Origin: Caballeronia sp. SL2Y3
GTDB taxonomy: Bacteria > Pseudomonadota > Gammaproteobacteria > Burkholderiales > Burkholderiaceae
DNA length: 64,000 nt
Assembly: GCF_022879575.1 (NCBI RefSeq)
Contig: NZ_CP084260.1
Coordinates: 372,001-436,000 of the forward strand
Direction of reading: 5' to 3'
Position numbers and translations under genes: made by a program. Shown one piece after another: positions 40,182-48,805 of this stretch (its first letter is position 1; the number at the start of each line of letters is the position of its first letter). The notes below the pieces were generated by a model, which searched no databases, was not told the origin of the DNA, and saw only the letters and a program-made list of their open reading frames with translations.

Positions 40182-40208
40182 TCTATAGGAGGCGCGGCAC
40201 GTGGACAA
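40182..40208 (-). promoter_or_regulatory. Candidate glpK promoter
   Basis: On the minus strand TTGTCC (40208-40203) and TATAGA (40187-40182) are 15 bases apart, a short spacer. It points toward glpK and lies just inside the inverted repeat. Confidence 0.35.
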
Positions 40209-40219
40209 CCTGGCCGAAC

Positions 40220-40268
40220 GGCATAGGCGAATTGGACGGTTCGTGCTCACCGTGATTCGGCCTATGCC
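40220..40268. repeat. Imperfect inverted repeat between glpK and the lipoprotein gene
   Basis: GGCATAGGCGAAT (40220-40232) and ATTCGGCCTATGCC (40255-40268) are complementary apart from one extra G, with a 22-base spacer. It is upstream of both divergent genes and could be an operator or an RNA hairpin. Confidence 0.5.
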
Positions 40269-40338
40269 ATTTGGACGAGTGGCAAGGACGCGGCGATCGT
40301 CCGATACTGGCGGCTCAATCGAGCGATGGGTGACTGCA

Positions 40339-40719
40339 ATGCGAAAGTGGATCGCGACGGGCACGGTTGCGGCAGCCGTATTGGCCGGCTGCGTAACGAC
40401 GCCCAGTCTGGAGGGTTCGTTCGGCGCGCCGTCTTTCGGCGCGCTTCAGGACATGTGCGGGATGGCGTCCACGGATTGGGGCGCCGACGCGCAGTCCGTG
40501 TACTCGGCTTTCTTCGACGCGTACGTCGCCGAGCGGCGCGGCGCGCTGTCGAAAGATCGCTTCTGTTCGTTTCAGGCGGGGATCGCGGAACGGCATCGCG
40601 TGTATGTCGCGAACCCGGGTCCGGCGGCGCAGAGCGCATGGGCCAATTTTCTGCTGGATCAGCGCGCGCAGGCGCTGAGTTGGCGAGCGGCCGTCGATCC
40701 GACGTTGCGAGGAGGATAA
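40339..40719 (+). CDS. Small lipoprotein of unknown function
   Basis: 126 residues beginning MRKWIATGTVAAAVLAGC with lipobox LAGC (lipidated Cys18). The mature part (TTPSLEGSFGAPSFGALQDM) has no domain I recognise; it is rich in Ala and aromatic residues with two further cysteines (DMCGMAS, DRFCSFQ), which may bond. An upstream in-frame GTG at 40201 gives an unlikely N-terminus. Probably anchored in the outer or inner membrane, periplasm-facing. Confidence 0.75.
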   Translation: MRKWIATGTVAAAVLAGCVTTPSLEGSFGAPSFGALQDMCGMASTDWGADAQSVYSAFFDAYVAERRGALSKDRFCSFQAGIAERHRVYVANPGPAAQSAWANFLLDQRAQALSWRAAVDPTLRGG

Positions 40720-40766
40720 AAAACCTGCGGGTGGGACGCGGTCGGCGGCACGCGTCCCGTTTGCTG

Positions 40767-40964
40767 CTACGAGAACCGCTTGAAGGCCTTGATGGTGGAA
40801 TCGCCGGTTGCGGTCAGCCGCCATTGCTGTCTGCCGGAGGCGAGTTGTTCGAGCTGGACGAGCTGGCGTTCGAGCAGGGCGTCGAGTTCCTCGCGTTCCA
40901 TGTCGACCTGATTGGGCGCTTCCTGAACCAAAAGCAGCGTGGCAAATTCGTGCGGACTCAGCAT
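40767..40964 (-). CDS. Hypothetical 65-residue protein
   Basis: Starts MLSPHEFATLLLVQEAPNQVD with GGAG six bases before the ATG at 40964. The middle MEREELDALLERQLVQLEQL is strongly helical; the C-terminus ATGDSTIKAFKRFS is basic. The N-terminal stretch resembles a small family of Burkholderiaceae proteins of unknown function in my memory, which I could not verify. It is convergent with the lipoprotein. No membrane segment. Confidence 0.55.
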   Translation of the reverse strand: MLSPHEFATLLLVQEAPNQVDMEREELDALLERQLVQLEQLASGRQQWRLTATGDSTIKAFKRFS

Positions 40965-41394
40965 CGTGTTCTCCATGACGACCGAAACGCAAGACGGCCA
41001 ACGGCGACCGGCTCCTGCCTTCGAAACGTTGCGCGGGAAAACTGCAACTGCCGGGCAGCCCGTGTATTTCTTCAATGCGCTGCCGGGAATTCGGATTGTA
41101 GGCAAGCGTCTGAGGAGTGCCAATCATACCGGTGAAAATTTCGGCTTTGACTTTTGGCAGCTGCGCAAGCGGTTGGTCAGAGACGCCGACTTACAGAATC
41201 TAGGTGAGGAGTGCGCTGCACTGCACACTGAAAGAGCGCGGCACCGACTCATGCCATTGTTTCATTAATCTATACGACAAATGAATTTGTTCCGACTTAC
41301 AGTGGCAATGCAATATGCTTCTTTTGCCGCATCAACGAATTGACTTCTGGCGTGCCTTGCACGCGTATAGCCGCCCGTAACTCGGATTCCATTC
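40965..41394. other. Gene-free spacer before the gamma-glutamyltransferase-family gene
   Basis: About 430 bases without a supportable gene. From 41100 the base composition becomes clearly richer in A and T than the flanks. A small palindrome ACAAATGAATTTGT lies at 41279-41292. I see no clear promoter with proper spacing. Confidence 0.5.
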
Positions 41395-43032
41395 ATGAAC
41401 CGCTTCAATTGGCAGAACCCGTATCCCACTCCGCGCCTTCCGGTGTTTGCGCGCAACATCGTTTCGACCTCGCATCCGCTCGCCGCGCAAGCCGGTCTGC
41501 GCATGCTATGGAAAGGCGGCAATGCCGTCGACGCGGCCATCGCGGCGGCGGCCGCCATCACTATCGTGGAACCGGTATCGAACGGTCTGGGCGGGGATGC
41601 GTTCGCGCTGGTCTGGGACGGCAGCAAGCTGCACGGGCTTAACGCGTCGGGCGTCGCGCCGGCGGCGTGGAACGTCGACTATTTCCGCCGCAAGTACGGC
41701 GAAGAAGACGGCCTGGCACGCCAGCCCAAGCGCGGATGGGACACCGTGACGGTCCCCGGCGTCATCGCCGGCTGGGAAGCGTTGCACGCAAAATTCGGAT
41801 CGCTGCCGTTTGCCGATCTCATGGAGCCGGCCATAGAAATCGCGGAGCGCGGTCATGCGGTGGCGAGCATCGTCGCGTACAAGTGGGCGGCTGCCGTGCC
41901 TGAAATGAAAGATCAACCCGGCTTCGCGGATGTCTTCATGCCGCACGGCCGCGCGCCCGAAGTCAGCGAACTGGTGCGCATGCCGGGTCACGCGAATACG
42001 TTGCGCGCGCTCGCAGAACATGGCCCGCGCGCGTTCTACGAGGGCGAAGTCGCCGAACGCATCGCCGCGTTCGCTCGCGAGGGCGGCGGCGCAATGACGC
42101 TGGACGACCTCCGAAACTATCGCGCGGAGTGGGTGGAGCCGATCAGCAAGGATTATCGCGGCTACACGGTCCATGAGATTCCGCCGAACGGGCAGGGTAT
42201 CGCGGCGCTCATCGCGCTCGGCATCCTCGACAAGTTCGATGTGAGTGCGCTGACGGTCGATCGAATCGAATCGCAGCATCTTCAGATCGAAGCGATGAAG
42301 CTCGCGTTCGCCGACGTCTATCGCTACGTTGCCGATCCGCGCTCGATGGAAGTCACGCCCGAGCAGATGCTGGATGACGCCTACCTCACCGAGCGCGCCA
42401 AGCTCATCGACCCGGCGCGAGCCACGCAGTTCGACTTCGGCATGCCGAAGGCGGGCGGCACCATCTATATGTCGGTGGCCGACGAGCGCGGCATGATGGT
42501 CAGCTTCATCCAGTCGAACTACATGGGCTTCGGCTCAGGCGTGGTCGTGCCGAACACCGGCATCTCGCTCCAGAACCGTGGCTGCGGTTTCTCGATGGAC
42601 CCGAAATCGGCGAACGTCGTCGAGGGCGGCAAGCGCCCGTTCCATACGATCATTCCGGCATTCCTCACGCAGGCAATCGATGGCCGCCGCGACGCGGTGA
42701 TGAGCTTCGGCGTCATGGGCGGGGACATGCAGCCGCAAGGGCATTTGCAGTCGATCGTGCGCATGCTCGACTACGGTCAACAGCCGCAGGCGGCTTGCGA
42801 CGCGCCGCGCTGGAAGGTGAACCGCGATTTCACCATCGACATCGAAGCTACGCTCGATCTCGAGACGGCTCGCGCGCTCGAGGGCATGGGCCACACGATC
42901 AAGTCCGTCGACGATCCGTACATGGACTTCGGTTCCGGCCAGTACATCTGGAAGCTGGACCGCGACGATCCGGACCGCGGTTACGTTGCCGCAAGCGACA
43001 GCCGCCGCGACGGCCTCGCTGCCGGCTTCTAG
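41395..43032 (+). CDS. Gamma-glutamyltransferase-family hydrolase (YwrD-like, cytosolic)
   Basis: 545-residue Ntn-hydrolase that self-cleaves into two subunits; the expected nucleophile is Thr356 in PKAGGTIYMSV. N-terminal GGNAVDAAIAAAAAITIVEPVSNGLGGD and MGFGSGVVVPNTGI are family signatures. No signal peptide, so cytosolic, unlike E. coli Ggt; it could be a glutathione hydrolase or an acylase of the YwrD type. ATG at 41395 (MNRFNWQNPYPT). A transporter gene follows 135 bases later, which hints at uptake of its substrate. Confidence 0.85.
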   Translation: MNRFNWQNPYPTPRLPVFARNIVSTSHPLAAQAGLRMLWKGGNAVDAAIAAAAAITIVEPVSNGLGGDAFALVWDGSKLHGLNASGVAPAAWNVDYFRRKYGEEDGLARQPKRGWDTVTVPGVIAGWEALHAKFGSLPFADLMEPAIEIAERGHAVASIVAYKWAAAVPEMKDQPGFADVFMPHGRAPEVSELVRMPGHANTLRALAEHGPRAFYEGEVAERIAAFAREGGGAMTLDDLRNYRAEWVEPISKDYRGYTVHEIPPNGQGIAALIALGILDKFDVSALTVDRIESQHLQIEAMKLAFADVYRYVADPRSMEVTPEQMLDDAYLTERAKLIDPARATQFDFGMPKAGGTIYMSVADERGMMVSFIQSNYMGFGSGVVVPNTGISLQNRGCGFSMDPKSANVVEGGKRPFHTIIPAFLTQAIDGRRDAVMSFGVMGGDMQPQGHLQSIVRMLDYGQQPQAACDAPRWKVNRDFTIDIEATLDLETARALEGMGHTIKSVDDPYMDFGSGQYIWKLDRDDPDRGYVAASDSRRDGLAAGF

Positions 43033-43167
43033 CAACGCTTACGGCTGCCTGCGCTCACGCGCGAGACAGCCGGCCCTTCCCTGAGTTTTCGCCTTCGCAC
43101 TGCGCCAAGCGCCGTGCGAACGGTGGCGCACGTCCGCAGCATTGCTGCATTGAGCCGAGAGCACGAG

Positions 43168-44553
43168 ATGACGCAACACGGAAAGATCTTGAACGAAGCG
43201 GTGCACGAAACACCGGTTGCAGGCCGTCCTGCCGCTGCCCATGGCGTCGACGTTTCGCATCCGCCGGCCGCCACGCTGTCGAAGGCGATGGTTCGCCGCA
43301 TCGTGTTTTCGTCGTCGGTCGGCAATGCGCTCGAATGGTTCGATTTCCTCGTCTACGGCTATTTCGCGGCGATCATCGCGAAGGCGTTCTTCCCATCGCA
43401 TGACGAATGGCTTTCCACGATGCTCGCCATCGGCACCTTCGGGATCTCGTTCCTGATGCGTCCGCTGGGCGCGATCGTGCTCGGCATCTACGCCGATCGC
43501 AACGGCCGCAAGGCCGCGCTGACGCTCGCCATTCTGTTGATGATGATCGGCACGCTGACCATGGCGGCGATGCCGTCGTATCAGCACATCGGCATTGCCG
43601 CGCCGCTCCTGATCCTGCTCGCGCGGCTGATTCAGGGCTTCGCGGTGGGCGGTGAGTTCGGTAGCGCGACGGCCTTCATGGTGGAGCATAGCGAAGCGCG
43701 TCGCGGCTATTACGCGAGCTGGCAGTTCGCGAGTCAGGGGCTCGCCGCGATCATGGCCGCTGCTTTCGGCTCGCTCTTGACCGCGTGGCTGCCGCAACCG
43801 CAGCTCGAGTCGTGGGGCTGGCGCATTCCGTTCGTGTTCGGCCTGCTGATCGGGCCAGTCGGTTATTACATCCGCTCGCACCTCGACGAGACGCCGGAGT
43901 TCCTGGCGTCCCGGCCGGCGCGCACCGACGCTCGCGCGCCGGGCGTCTCGTTCTCGAATCAATGGATCAATCTGCTGCTGGCGGTCGGTATCGTCGCGCA
44001 ATCGACGGTCGGCGTGTACGTGCTGCAACTCTACATGCCGATGTACGCCGTCAAGCAACTGCATCTGCCCGCGACGGCGTCGTTTGCCGTGGTCGTGCTC
44101 AACGGCGGGCTGCAGTTCATCTTCTCGCCGATCATGGGTGCGCTCTCGGACCGGTTCGGGCGCATTCGGATCATGCTCGGCACCTCGATCGTCATGGGCG
44201 TCTCGATCTATCCGATGTTCGCGTGGCTTCAGGCATCGCCGACGGTGCTCTCGCTCGTTGTGCTTCAGTCGGCGGCAGGCATCCTGAAAGCCGCGTATTC
44301 CGGTCCCATGCCTGCGCTCATGTCCGAGATTTTCCCAACGCGCGTGCGCTCGACCGGCTTGTCCATCGGCTATGCGCTCGGCGTGACGCTTTTCGGCGGA
44401 TTTGCGCCGACCATCGTCGAGGCGTTCATTCACGTCACCGGCGATAAGCTCGCGCCCAGCTACTACGTGCTGCTCGCGGCAATGCTGTCGGGCGTTTCAC
44501 TCGCGATCGTCGCGTGGCGCATGCGCGGCGGCGCGCGGCAGGCTGCGGCATAG
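43168..44553 (+). CDS. MFS transporter, metabolite:H+ symporter (MHS) family
   Basis: 461-residue inner-membrane protein with about 12 helices. Signature VGNALEWFDFLVYGYFAAIIAKAFFP near the start and GRLIQGFAVGGEFGSATAF in the middle mark the MHS branch (ProP, ShiA, KgtP relatives); GIYADRNGRKAAL is the MFS loop 2-3 motif. The substrate is not readable, but such proteins carry organic acids or betaines. The ATG at 43168 (MTQHGKIL) is preferred; 43114 would add 18 residues. It ends in a hairpin. Confidence 0.85.
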   Translation: MTQHGKILNEAVHETPVAGRPAAAHGVDVSHPPAATLSKAMVRRIVFSSSVGNALEWFDFLVYGYFAAIIAKAFFPSHDEWLSTMLAIGTFGISFLMRPLGAIVLGIYADRNGRKAALTLAILLMMIGTLTMAAMPSYQHIGIAAPLLILLARLIQGFAVGGEFGSATAFMVEHSEARRGYYASWQFASQGLAAIMAAAFGSLLTAWLPQPQLESWGWRIPFVFGLLIGPVGYYIRSHLDETPEFLASRPARTDARAPGVSFSNQWINLLLAVGIVAQSTVGVYVLQLYMPMYAVKQLHLPATASFAVVVLNGGLQFIFSPIMGALSDRFGRIRIMLGTSIVMGVSIYPMFAWLQASPTVLSLVVLQSAAGILKAAYSGPMPALMSEIFPTRVRSTGLSIGYALGVTLFGGFAPTIVEAFIHVTGDKLAPSYYVLLAAMLSGVSLAIVAWRMRGGARQAAA

Positions 44554-44906
44554 CGACCGCTTTTCTCGATATGCGAACAACGGCGGCTTCGGTCGCCGTT
44601 GTGCATTTTGACGCCGCGCTTCCACGCCTCCGTCGTTTTCGGCACACTTCCTGCTCAGTGCTGCGCCACCCCAGCCGGGCATCGAGACGTAGAAAATTGA
44701 CGCATGGCAAAGCGCGCACGGAACCGCGAAGCGCGGCGCAAGTCTGTCCCCATGTCTGCAAACTCGTTGCAGGACGGCTAAGATGAAAAAGCACAAGCCG
44801 CTATTTCTTTGATTTGAAGACGCTGGACGGCGTTCGCAGCGTCGTACGAACCTCGACCGTCTTTTTTGGCCGGTGGCGCGTTCAGTTCAGCCAGGGAGCG
44901 CGATAC
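44554..44906. other. Spacer between the transporter and the ferritin-like gene
   Basis: 353 bases. It holds the transporter's hairpin near 44577-44608, and the leader of the ferritin-like gene. A nine-codon frame (44783-44812) begins with ATG, but nothing else supports it. No other gene seen. Confidence 0.5.
44577..44608 (+). terminator. Hairpin after the MHS transporter gene
   Basis: ACAACGGCG / CGCCGTTGT form a perfect nine-base-pair stem around GCTTCGGT (44577-44602), followed by GCATTTT. The T tract is weak, so termination may be partial. Confidence 0.55.
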
Positions 44907-45731
44907 ATGCATACAGATAGCACCCACGTGATGCCGTGGCGCATTGAAGATATCGATCTCAATCGGATCGACCGACAGAAGGCGGCGTCCAACGAACATC
45001 TGCTCTTGTTGCTCTGTGCCTGCTCGTTCATCGAGAGCGGCACGGATCTCTATACGAGCAACCTCAGCACCTACTTCCGCGACGATCCGGAAATCGCGGC
45101 GTGGCTCAACAACGAGTGGGAGCCGGAGGAAATGCAGCACGGCCGCGCGCTGAAAACCTACATCAACCACGTCTGGCCGGAGTTCGACTGGGACACGGCG
45201 TTCAAGAACTTCTTCGCCGAATATTCGCTCACGTGTTCGTACGAGCAGTTCGAGAAAAAGCGCGCGCTGGAGATGGTGGCGCGCTGTGTCATCGAGACAG
45301 GAACGGCCACGCTGTATCGGGCCATCAACGAATGCTCGGACGAGCCGGTGCTCAAGGAGATCACGGACAATATCCGGATCGACGAAGTGCGCCACTACAA
45401 GCATTTCTTCCGCTTCTTCAAGAAGTGGAACAAGATTGAAGGCAATGGCCGCCTGGCCGTGCTCGGCGCGCTGGTGCGCCGCGTGGCCGAGCTGAAGAGC
45501 GAGGACTCGGAGATCGCGCTGCGGCACGTCTTCGCCGTTCGATACCCCGAGCGCGTCAAGGATTCGACCTACAATCGCGCGCTCTTTGGACAGGTCAATG
45601 CGTTGGTTCGGCGGAATCTGTCGGCTGATCAGTGCATCAAGATGCTTCTGAAACCGCTCGATTTGCCGGCGCGCATCCAGCCGGGCGTTCATTATCCGCT
45701 CGCCAAGATCACGCAACTTTTCTTCCGCTAA
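44907..45731 (+). CDS. Ferritin-like diiron protein (acyl-ACP desaturase-like fold), substrate unknown
   Basis: 274 residues, cytosolic. A full di-iron ligand set is visible: Glu43 (FIESGTDLY), Glu75 and His78 (EPEEMQH), Glu130 (CVIETGT), Glu160 and His163 (DEVRH). The two ExxH motifs on a four-helix bundle are the pattern of class I diiron oxidases and acyl-ACP desaturases. The start at 44907 has AGGGAG eight bases upstream. A flavin split-barrel gene follows by 51 bases and may supply or receive electrons. The reaction is not known. Confidence 0.8.
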   Translation: MHTDSTHVMPWRIEDIDLNRIDRQKAASNEHLLLLLCACSFIESGTDLYTSNLSTYFRDDPEIAAWLNNEWEPEEMQHGRALKTYINHVWPEFDWDTAFKNFFAEYSLTCSYEQFEKKRALEMVARCVIETGTATLYRAINECSDEPVLKEITDNIRIDEVRHYKHFFRFFKKWNKIEGNGRLAVLGALVRRVAELKSEDSEIALRHVFAVRYPERVKDSTYNRALFGQVNALVRRNLSADQCIKMLLKPLDLPARIQPGVHYPLAKITQLFFR

Positions 45732-45782
45732 CGCTGTTGCGTGCAGCGGCCTCGCGCCGTTTCGCGCAACGAGCCTACGTCA

Positions 45783-46292
45783 ATGACCGACTCCACCGCA
45801 GCGAAGACGCTGTCTTTGCAGACCGTCTTCGACGAATGGCCCTCCGATCTGCGCGCGTTGTTCGACGGTACGCTGACGGGCGCGCCGAGCGGCTTCACGG
45901 CGTCGCTGTCCGCCGTGGACGAGGGCGGGCGCATTCGCACCGCTCTCTTGAGCGCGGGCGAACTGCTCGCCCCGGACGCGCGTACGCTGTGTTTCGCGCT
46001 GTGGCCGTCGTCGCGAACCGCGCGGGCGATCGCATCGGGCGCGAGCGCAACGCTCGCTTTCGTGTTCGACGAGGCGTTCCATCAGGTGCAGATCGACGCG
46101 CGCCGCGTCGCGCTCGACGACGTGCCGCTCGCGTGCTTCGTCGGGACCATTGAAAGTGGGGAGATTCAGCGCGTGCCGTATGCGCGGCTGACAGGCGGCA
46201 TTACGTTCGAACTGACGGACACCGAGCAAGTTATCTCGCGCTGGCGCGAGCAACTCGACTGGCTGAAGCAGGCGGCGAGCGCCGCTGCCTGA
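45783..46292 (+). CDS. Pyridoxamine 5'-phosphate oxidase-like flavin-binding split-barrel protein
   Basis: 169 residues of the split-barrel fold: GFTASLSAVDEGGRIRTALLSAGELLAPD, then FALWPSSRTARAIASG and ATLAFVFDEAFHQVQIDARRV. The family binds FMN or F420 and reduces or oxidises small molecules. The ATG at 45783 follows the ferritin-like gene by 51 bases, so they likely form an operon. No ligand-specific motif is clear to me. Confidence 0.6.
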   Translation: MTDSTAAKTLSLQTVFDEWPSDLRALFDGTLTGAPSGFTASLSAVDEGGRIRTALLSAGELLAPDARTLCFALWPSSRTARAIASGASATLAFVFDEAFHQVQIDARRVALDDVPLACFVGTIESGEIQRVPYARLTGGITFELTDTEQVISRWREQLDWLKQAASAAA

Positions 46293-46296
46293 TTGA

Positions 46297-46330
46297 TTGT
46301 TGGTTGTTGCTTGTTGGTTGTTACTTGTCG
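46297..46330 (+). repeat. Short TG-rich tandem repeat
   Basis: TTGTTGGTTGTTGC is followed directly by TTGTTGGTTGTTAC, two 14-base units in tandem just after the split-barrel gene stop. Composition is unlike the surrounding GC-rich sequence. Confidence 0.6.
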
Positions 46331-46338
46331 GTTCTTTC

Positions 46339-46368
46339 GCGAGCCGCTCGCGTTGGCGGCTCGCTTTC
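46339..46368. terminator. Hairpin between convergent split-barrel and helicase genes
   Basis: GCGAGCCGC (46339-46347) pairs with GCGGCTCGC (46356-46364), followed on the plus strand by TTTC. It lies between two convergent genes and could terminate both. Confidence 0.45.
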
Positions 46369-46387
46369 GACATGACGTCGCCGACGC

Positions 46388-47887
46388 TCAGCGCCCGCGT
46401 CCGCCCGTGCGCATGCCGTCGCGGCGCGCGCCGCCGTTATCGTTGCGCGACTTGCCGCCGAGCAGCGCGCCGGGGTTGCCGGCTTTTGCGCGCGGTGCCG
46501 GCGCGTGGCCGGCTGCGTGCGCGGCTTCGGGACGGCGGGGCGCCGCCTTGACGCCCGCGTTGGCGTGGCCGGCCGGTTTGGCGCTGGCCGGCTTCGAGCC
46601 GCGGCCGTCGCGCTGACCCTGACCGCCGCCGTTGCCCGCTTTCGGCGCACGCGCCTGATCCTGCGACCCGCCATGCGCGCGTCCGCCTTCGCGCGGACCG
46701 CCGCGCCCCTGGCTGCGGCGCTGGATCGGCTCGGGTTTCGCGTTCGGGTCCGGCTCGAAACCGGCGATTACTTCTTGCGGAATCGGCCGCTTGATGAGGC
46801 GCTCGATGTCCTTCAGCAATTGCAGTTCGTCGACGCACACGAGCGACACCGCTTCGCCTTCCGCGCCCGCGCGGCCCGTGCGGCCGATGCGGTGCACGTA
46901 GTCTTCCGGCACGTTCGGCAGATCGAAATTGACGACGTGCGGCAGCTGGTCGATGTCGATGCCGCGCGCCGCGATATCGGTCGCGACGAGCACCTGCAAC
47001 GTCTGATCCTTGAATTCGGCGAGCGCCCGCGTGCGCGCGGACTGGCTCTTGTTGCCGTGAATGGCGAGCGCGCTGATGCCGTCCTTCGTCAGTTGCTCGG
47101 CAAGACGGTTCGCGCCGTGCTTCGTGCGCGTGAAGACGAGCACCTGAAACCAGTCGTGCTGGCGAATCAGATGCGTGAGCAGCTCGCGCTTGCGATCACG
47201 GTCGACCGGGTGGATCTTCTGTTCGATGCGCTCGGCCGTCGTATTGCGGCGCGCGACTTCGATCAGCGCGGGCGAATCGAGCAGGCTGTCGGCGAGCGCC
47301 TTGATCTCGTCGGAGAACGTCGCCGAGAACAGCAGGTTCTGGCGCTTCTGCGGCAGACGCGCCAGCACGCGCTTGATGTCGTGGATGAAGCCCATGTCGA
47401 GCATGCGGTCGGCTTCGTCGAGCACGAGAATTTCGAGCTGCGAAACGTCGATGGTCTTCTGCTGCATGTGATCGAGCAGACGGCCCGGCGTCGCGACGAC
47501 GATATCCACGCCACGGCGCAGCGCGTCGATTTGCGGATTGATGCCGACGCCGCCGAACATCACGGTCGAGCGCAGCTTCAGATACTTGCCGTAAGCGCGC
47601 ACGCTTTCTTCGACCTGCGCCGCGAGTTCGCGAGTCGGCGTGAGAATCAGCGCGCGCACCGGGCGCTTGCTGCCGGCCGCGGCCGGTGCCATTTGCGAGA
47701 GACGTTGCAGGATGGGCAGCGTGAAGCCCGCCGTCTTGCCGGTGCCGGTTTGCGCGCCGGCGAGCAGATCGCCGCCCTTCAGGACGGCCGGGATCGCCTG
47801 AAGCTGGATAGGAGTGGGATTCGTGTAGCCGAGTTCGTTGACTGCGCGAAGGAGAGGTTCTGACAGACCGAGTGAATCAAAAGACAT
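46388..47887 (-). CDS. rhlE: DEAD-box ATP-dependent RNA helicase, RhlE type
   Basis: RNA helicase for ribosome assembly or mRNA turnover. 499 residues. [27 protein letters not shown] (motif I), [12 protein letters not shown] (motif II), FSATFSDEI (motif III), [10 protein letters not shown] and [10 protein letters not shown] (motifs V-VI). The last ~120 residues are basic and Gly/Arg/Ala-rich ([18 protein letters not shown]), typical of RhlE tails that bind RNA. The start at 47887 matches the family. Confidence 0.92.
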   Translation of the reverse strand: MSFDSLGLSEPLLRAVNELGYTNPTPIQLQAIPAVLKGGDLLAGAQTGTGKTAGFTLPILQRLSQMAPAAAGSKRPVRALILTPTRELAAQVEESVRAYGKYLKLRSTVMFGGVGINPQIDALRRGVDIVVATPGRLLDHMQQKTIDVSQLEILVLDEADRMLDMGFIHDIKRVLARLPQKRQNLLFSATFSDEIKALADSLLDSPALIEVARRNTTAERIEQKIHPVDRDRKRELLTHLIRQHDWFQVLVFTRTKHGANRLAEQLTKDGISALAIHGNKSQSARTRALAEFKDQTLQVLVATDIAARGIDIDQLPHVVNFDLPNVPEDYVHRIGRTGRAGAEGEAVSLVCVDELQLLKDIERLIKRPIPQEVIAGFEPDPNAKPEPIQRRSQGRGGPREGGRAHGGSQDQARAPKAGNGGGQGQRDGRGSKPASAKPAGHANAGVKAAPRRPEAAHAAGHAPAPRAKAGNPGALLGGKSRNDNGGARRDGMRTGGRGR

Positions 47888-48104
47888 AAATAGATGTTCG
47901 AATCGTTGTGGCGAACGGCGCGCAGGCGGCTGATATCAGCGGCGATGATGTACGACGCTCGCGATGAATCGGGCGGCGGCCTTGGTGCGCGGTCTCGGAC
48001 CGCCTGGCTGTGCCGCAAGGTTCGACGCGCTATCAAGACACGCCGGCTGGCTGTAAGTTGCATCGCGTTGCTTCGCGATGCGGGCGCTTTGCCCCGTTCA
48101 AGGC

Positions 48105-48725
48105 TCACGCGACATAGCGCGCGACGCTCACGAACTGACATAGACTGCCCGCCAGCACGAACAGATGCCAGATACCGTGGCCGTGCCGGATGCGCTCGTC
48201 GTTGATGAAAAACCAGATGCCGGCGGTATAGATCAGACCGCCTGCCACCAGCCACGCAGTGCCTGCGGGCGGCAGCGCCGTCAAGAGCGGATGAACGGCT
48301 ACGAGCGCGAGCCAGCCCATCAACACGTACAGCACCATCGAAACGCTGCGGGTTCTTCGCCCGAGCGTGAGTTCCTGCGTGATGCCGAGCACAGCAAGGC
48401 CCCAGCTCACGCCAAACAGCGACCAGCCCCACGGGCCGCGCAAGGTCACCAGTGTATAGGGTGTGTAGCTGCCGGCTATCAACAAGTAGATGGCCGAGTG
48501 GTCGCACTTTTGCAAGACCGCTTTCATGCGCGGCGTGCGGGCACAGTGGTACAGCGTCGAGATCAGGTACAGCGTGCACAGCATGGCGCCGTAGATCGCG
48601 AAGCTCACGACCTTGTAGGCGTCGCCATCGAGCGCGCCCATCGTGACGAGCGTCGCGAGTCCCGCGACGGACAAAACGACGCCGATCAGATGGCTGATGC
48701 TGTTGAAACGCTCGCCTGCGTGCAT
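48105..48725 (-). CDS. trhA: TrhA / hemolysin III family membrane protein
   Basis: 206-residue protein with seven predicted helices of the PAQR-like family. Conserved STLYHCARTPRMKAVLQKCDHSAIYLLIAGSYTPYTL and IRHGHGIWHLFVLAG supply the Ser/His/Asp/His residues of the metal site. In bacteria these proteins are linked to membrane-energetics homeostasis; hemolysis is unproven. The ATG at 48725 (MHAGERFNSISHLIG) is the natural start, since the frame upstream belongs to antisense sequence of the cytochrome gene. Confidence 0.85.
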   Translation of the reverse strand: MHAGERFNSISHLIGVVLSVAGLATLVTMGALDGDAYKVVSFAIYGAMLCTLYLISTLYHCARTPRMKAVLQKCDHSAIYLLIAGSYTPYTLVTLRGPWGWSLFGVSWGLAVLGITQELTLGRRTRSVSMVLYVLMGWLALVAVHPLLTALPPAGTAWLVAGGLIYTAGIWFFINDERIRHGHGIWHLFVLAGSLCQFVSVARYVA

Positions 48726-48805
48726 GACTGGTCCACCAAAGACAAAAGGCGCAGCCCCAACATGAAGGCTGCGCCCACTACGTATTGTACTGTCTCGCGC
48801 GAATG

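Noticed and set aside
44783..44812. Nine-codon frame MKKHKPLFL before the ferritin-like gene
   Set aside because: Very short, no repeated codons or attenuator structure; could be chance.
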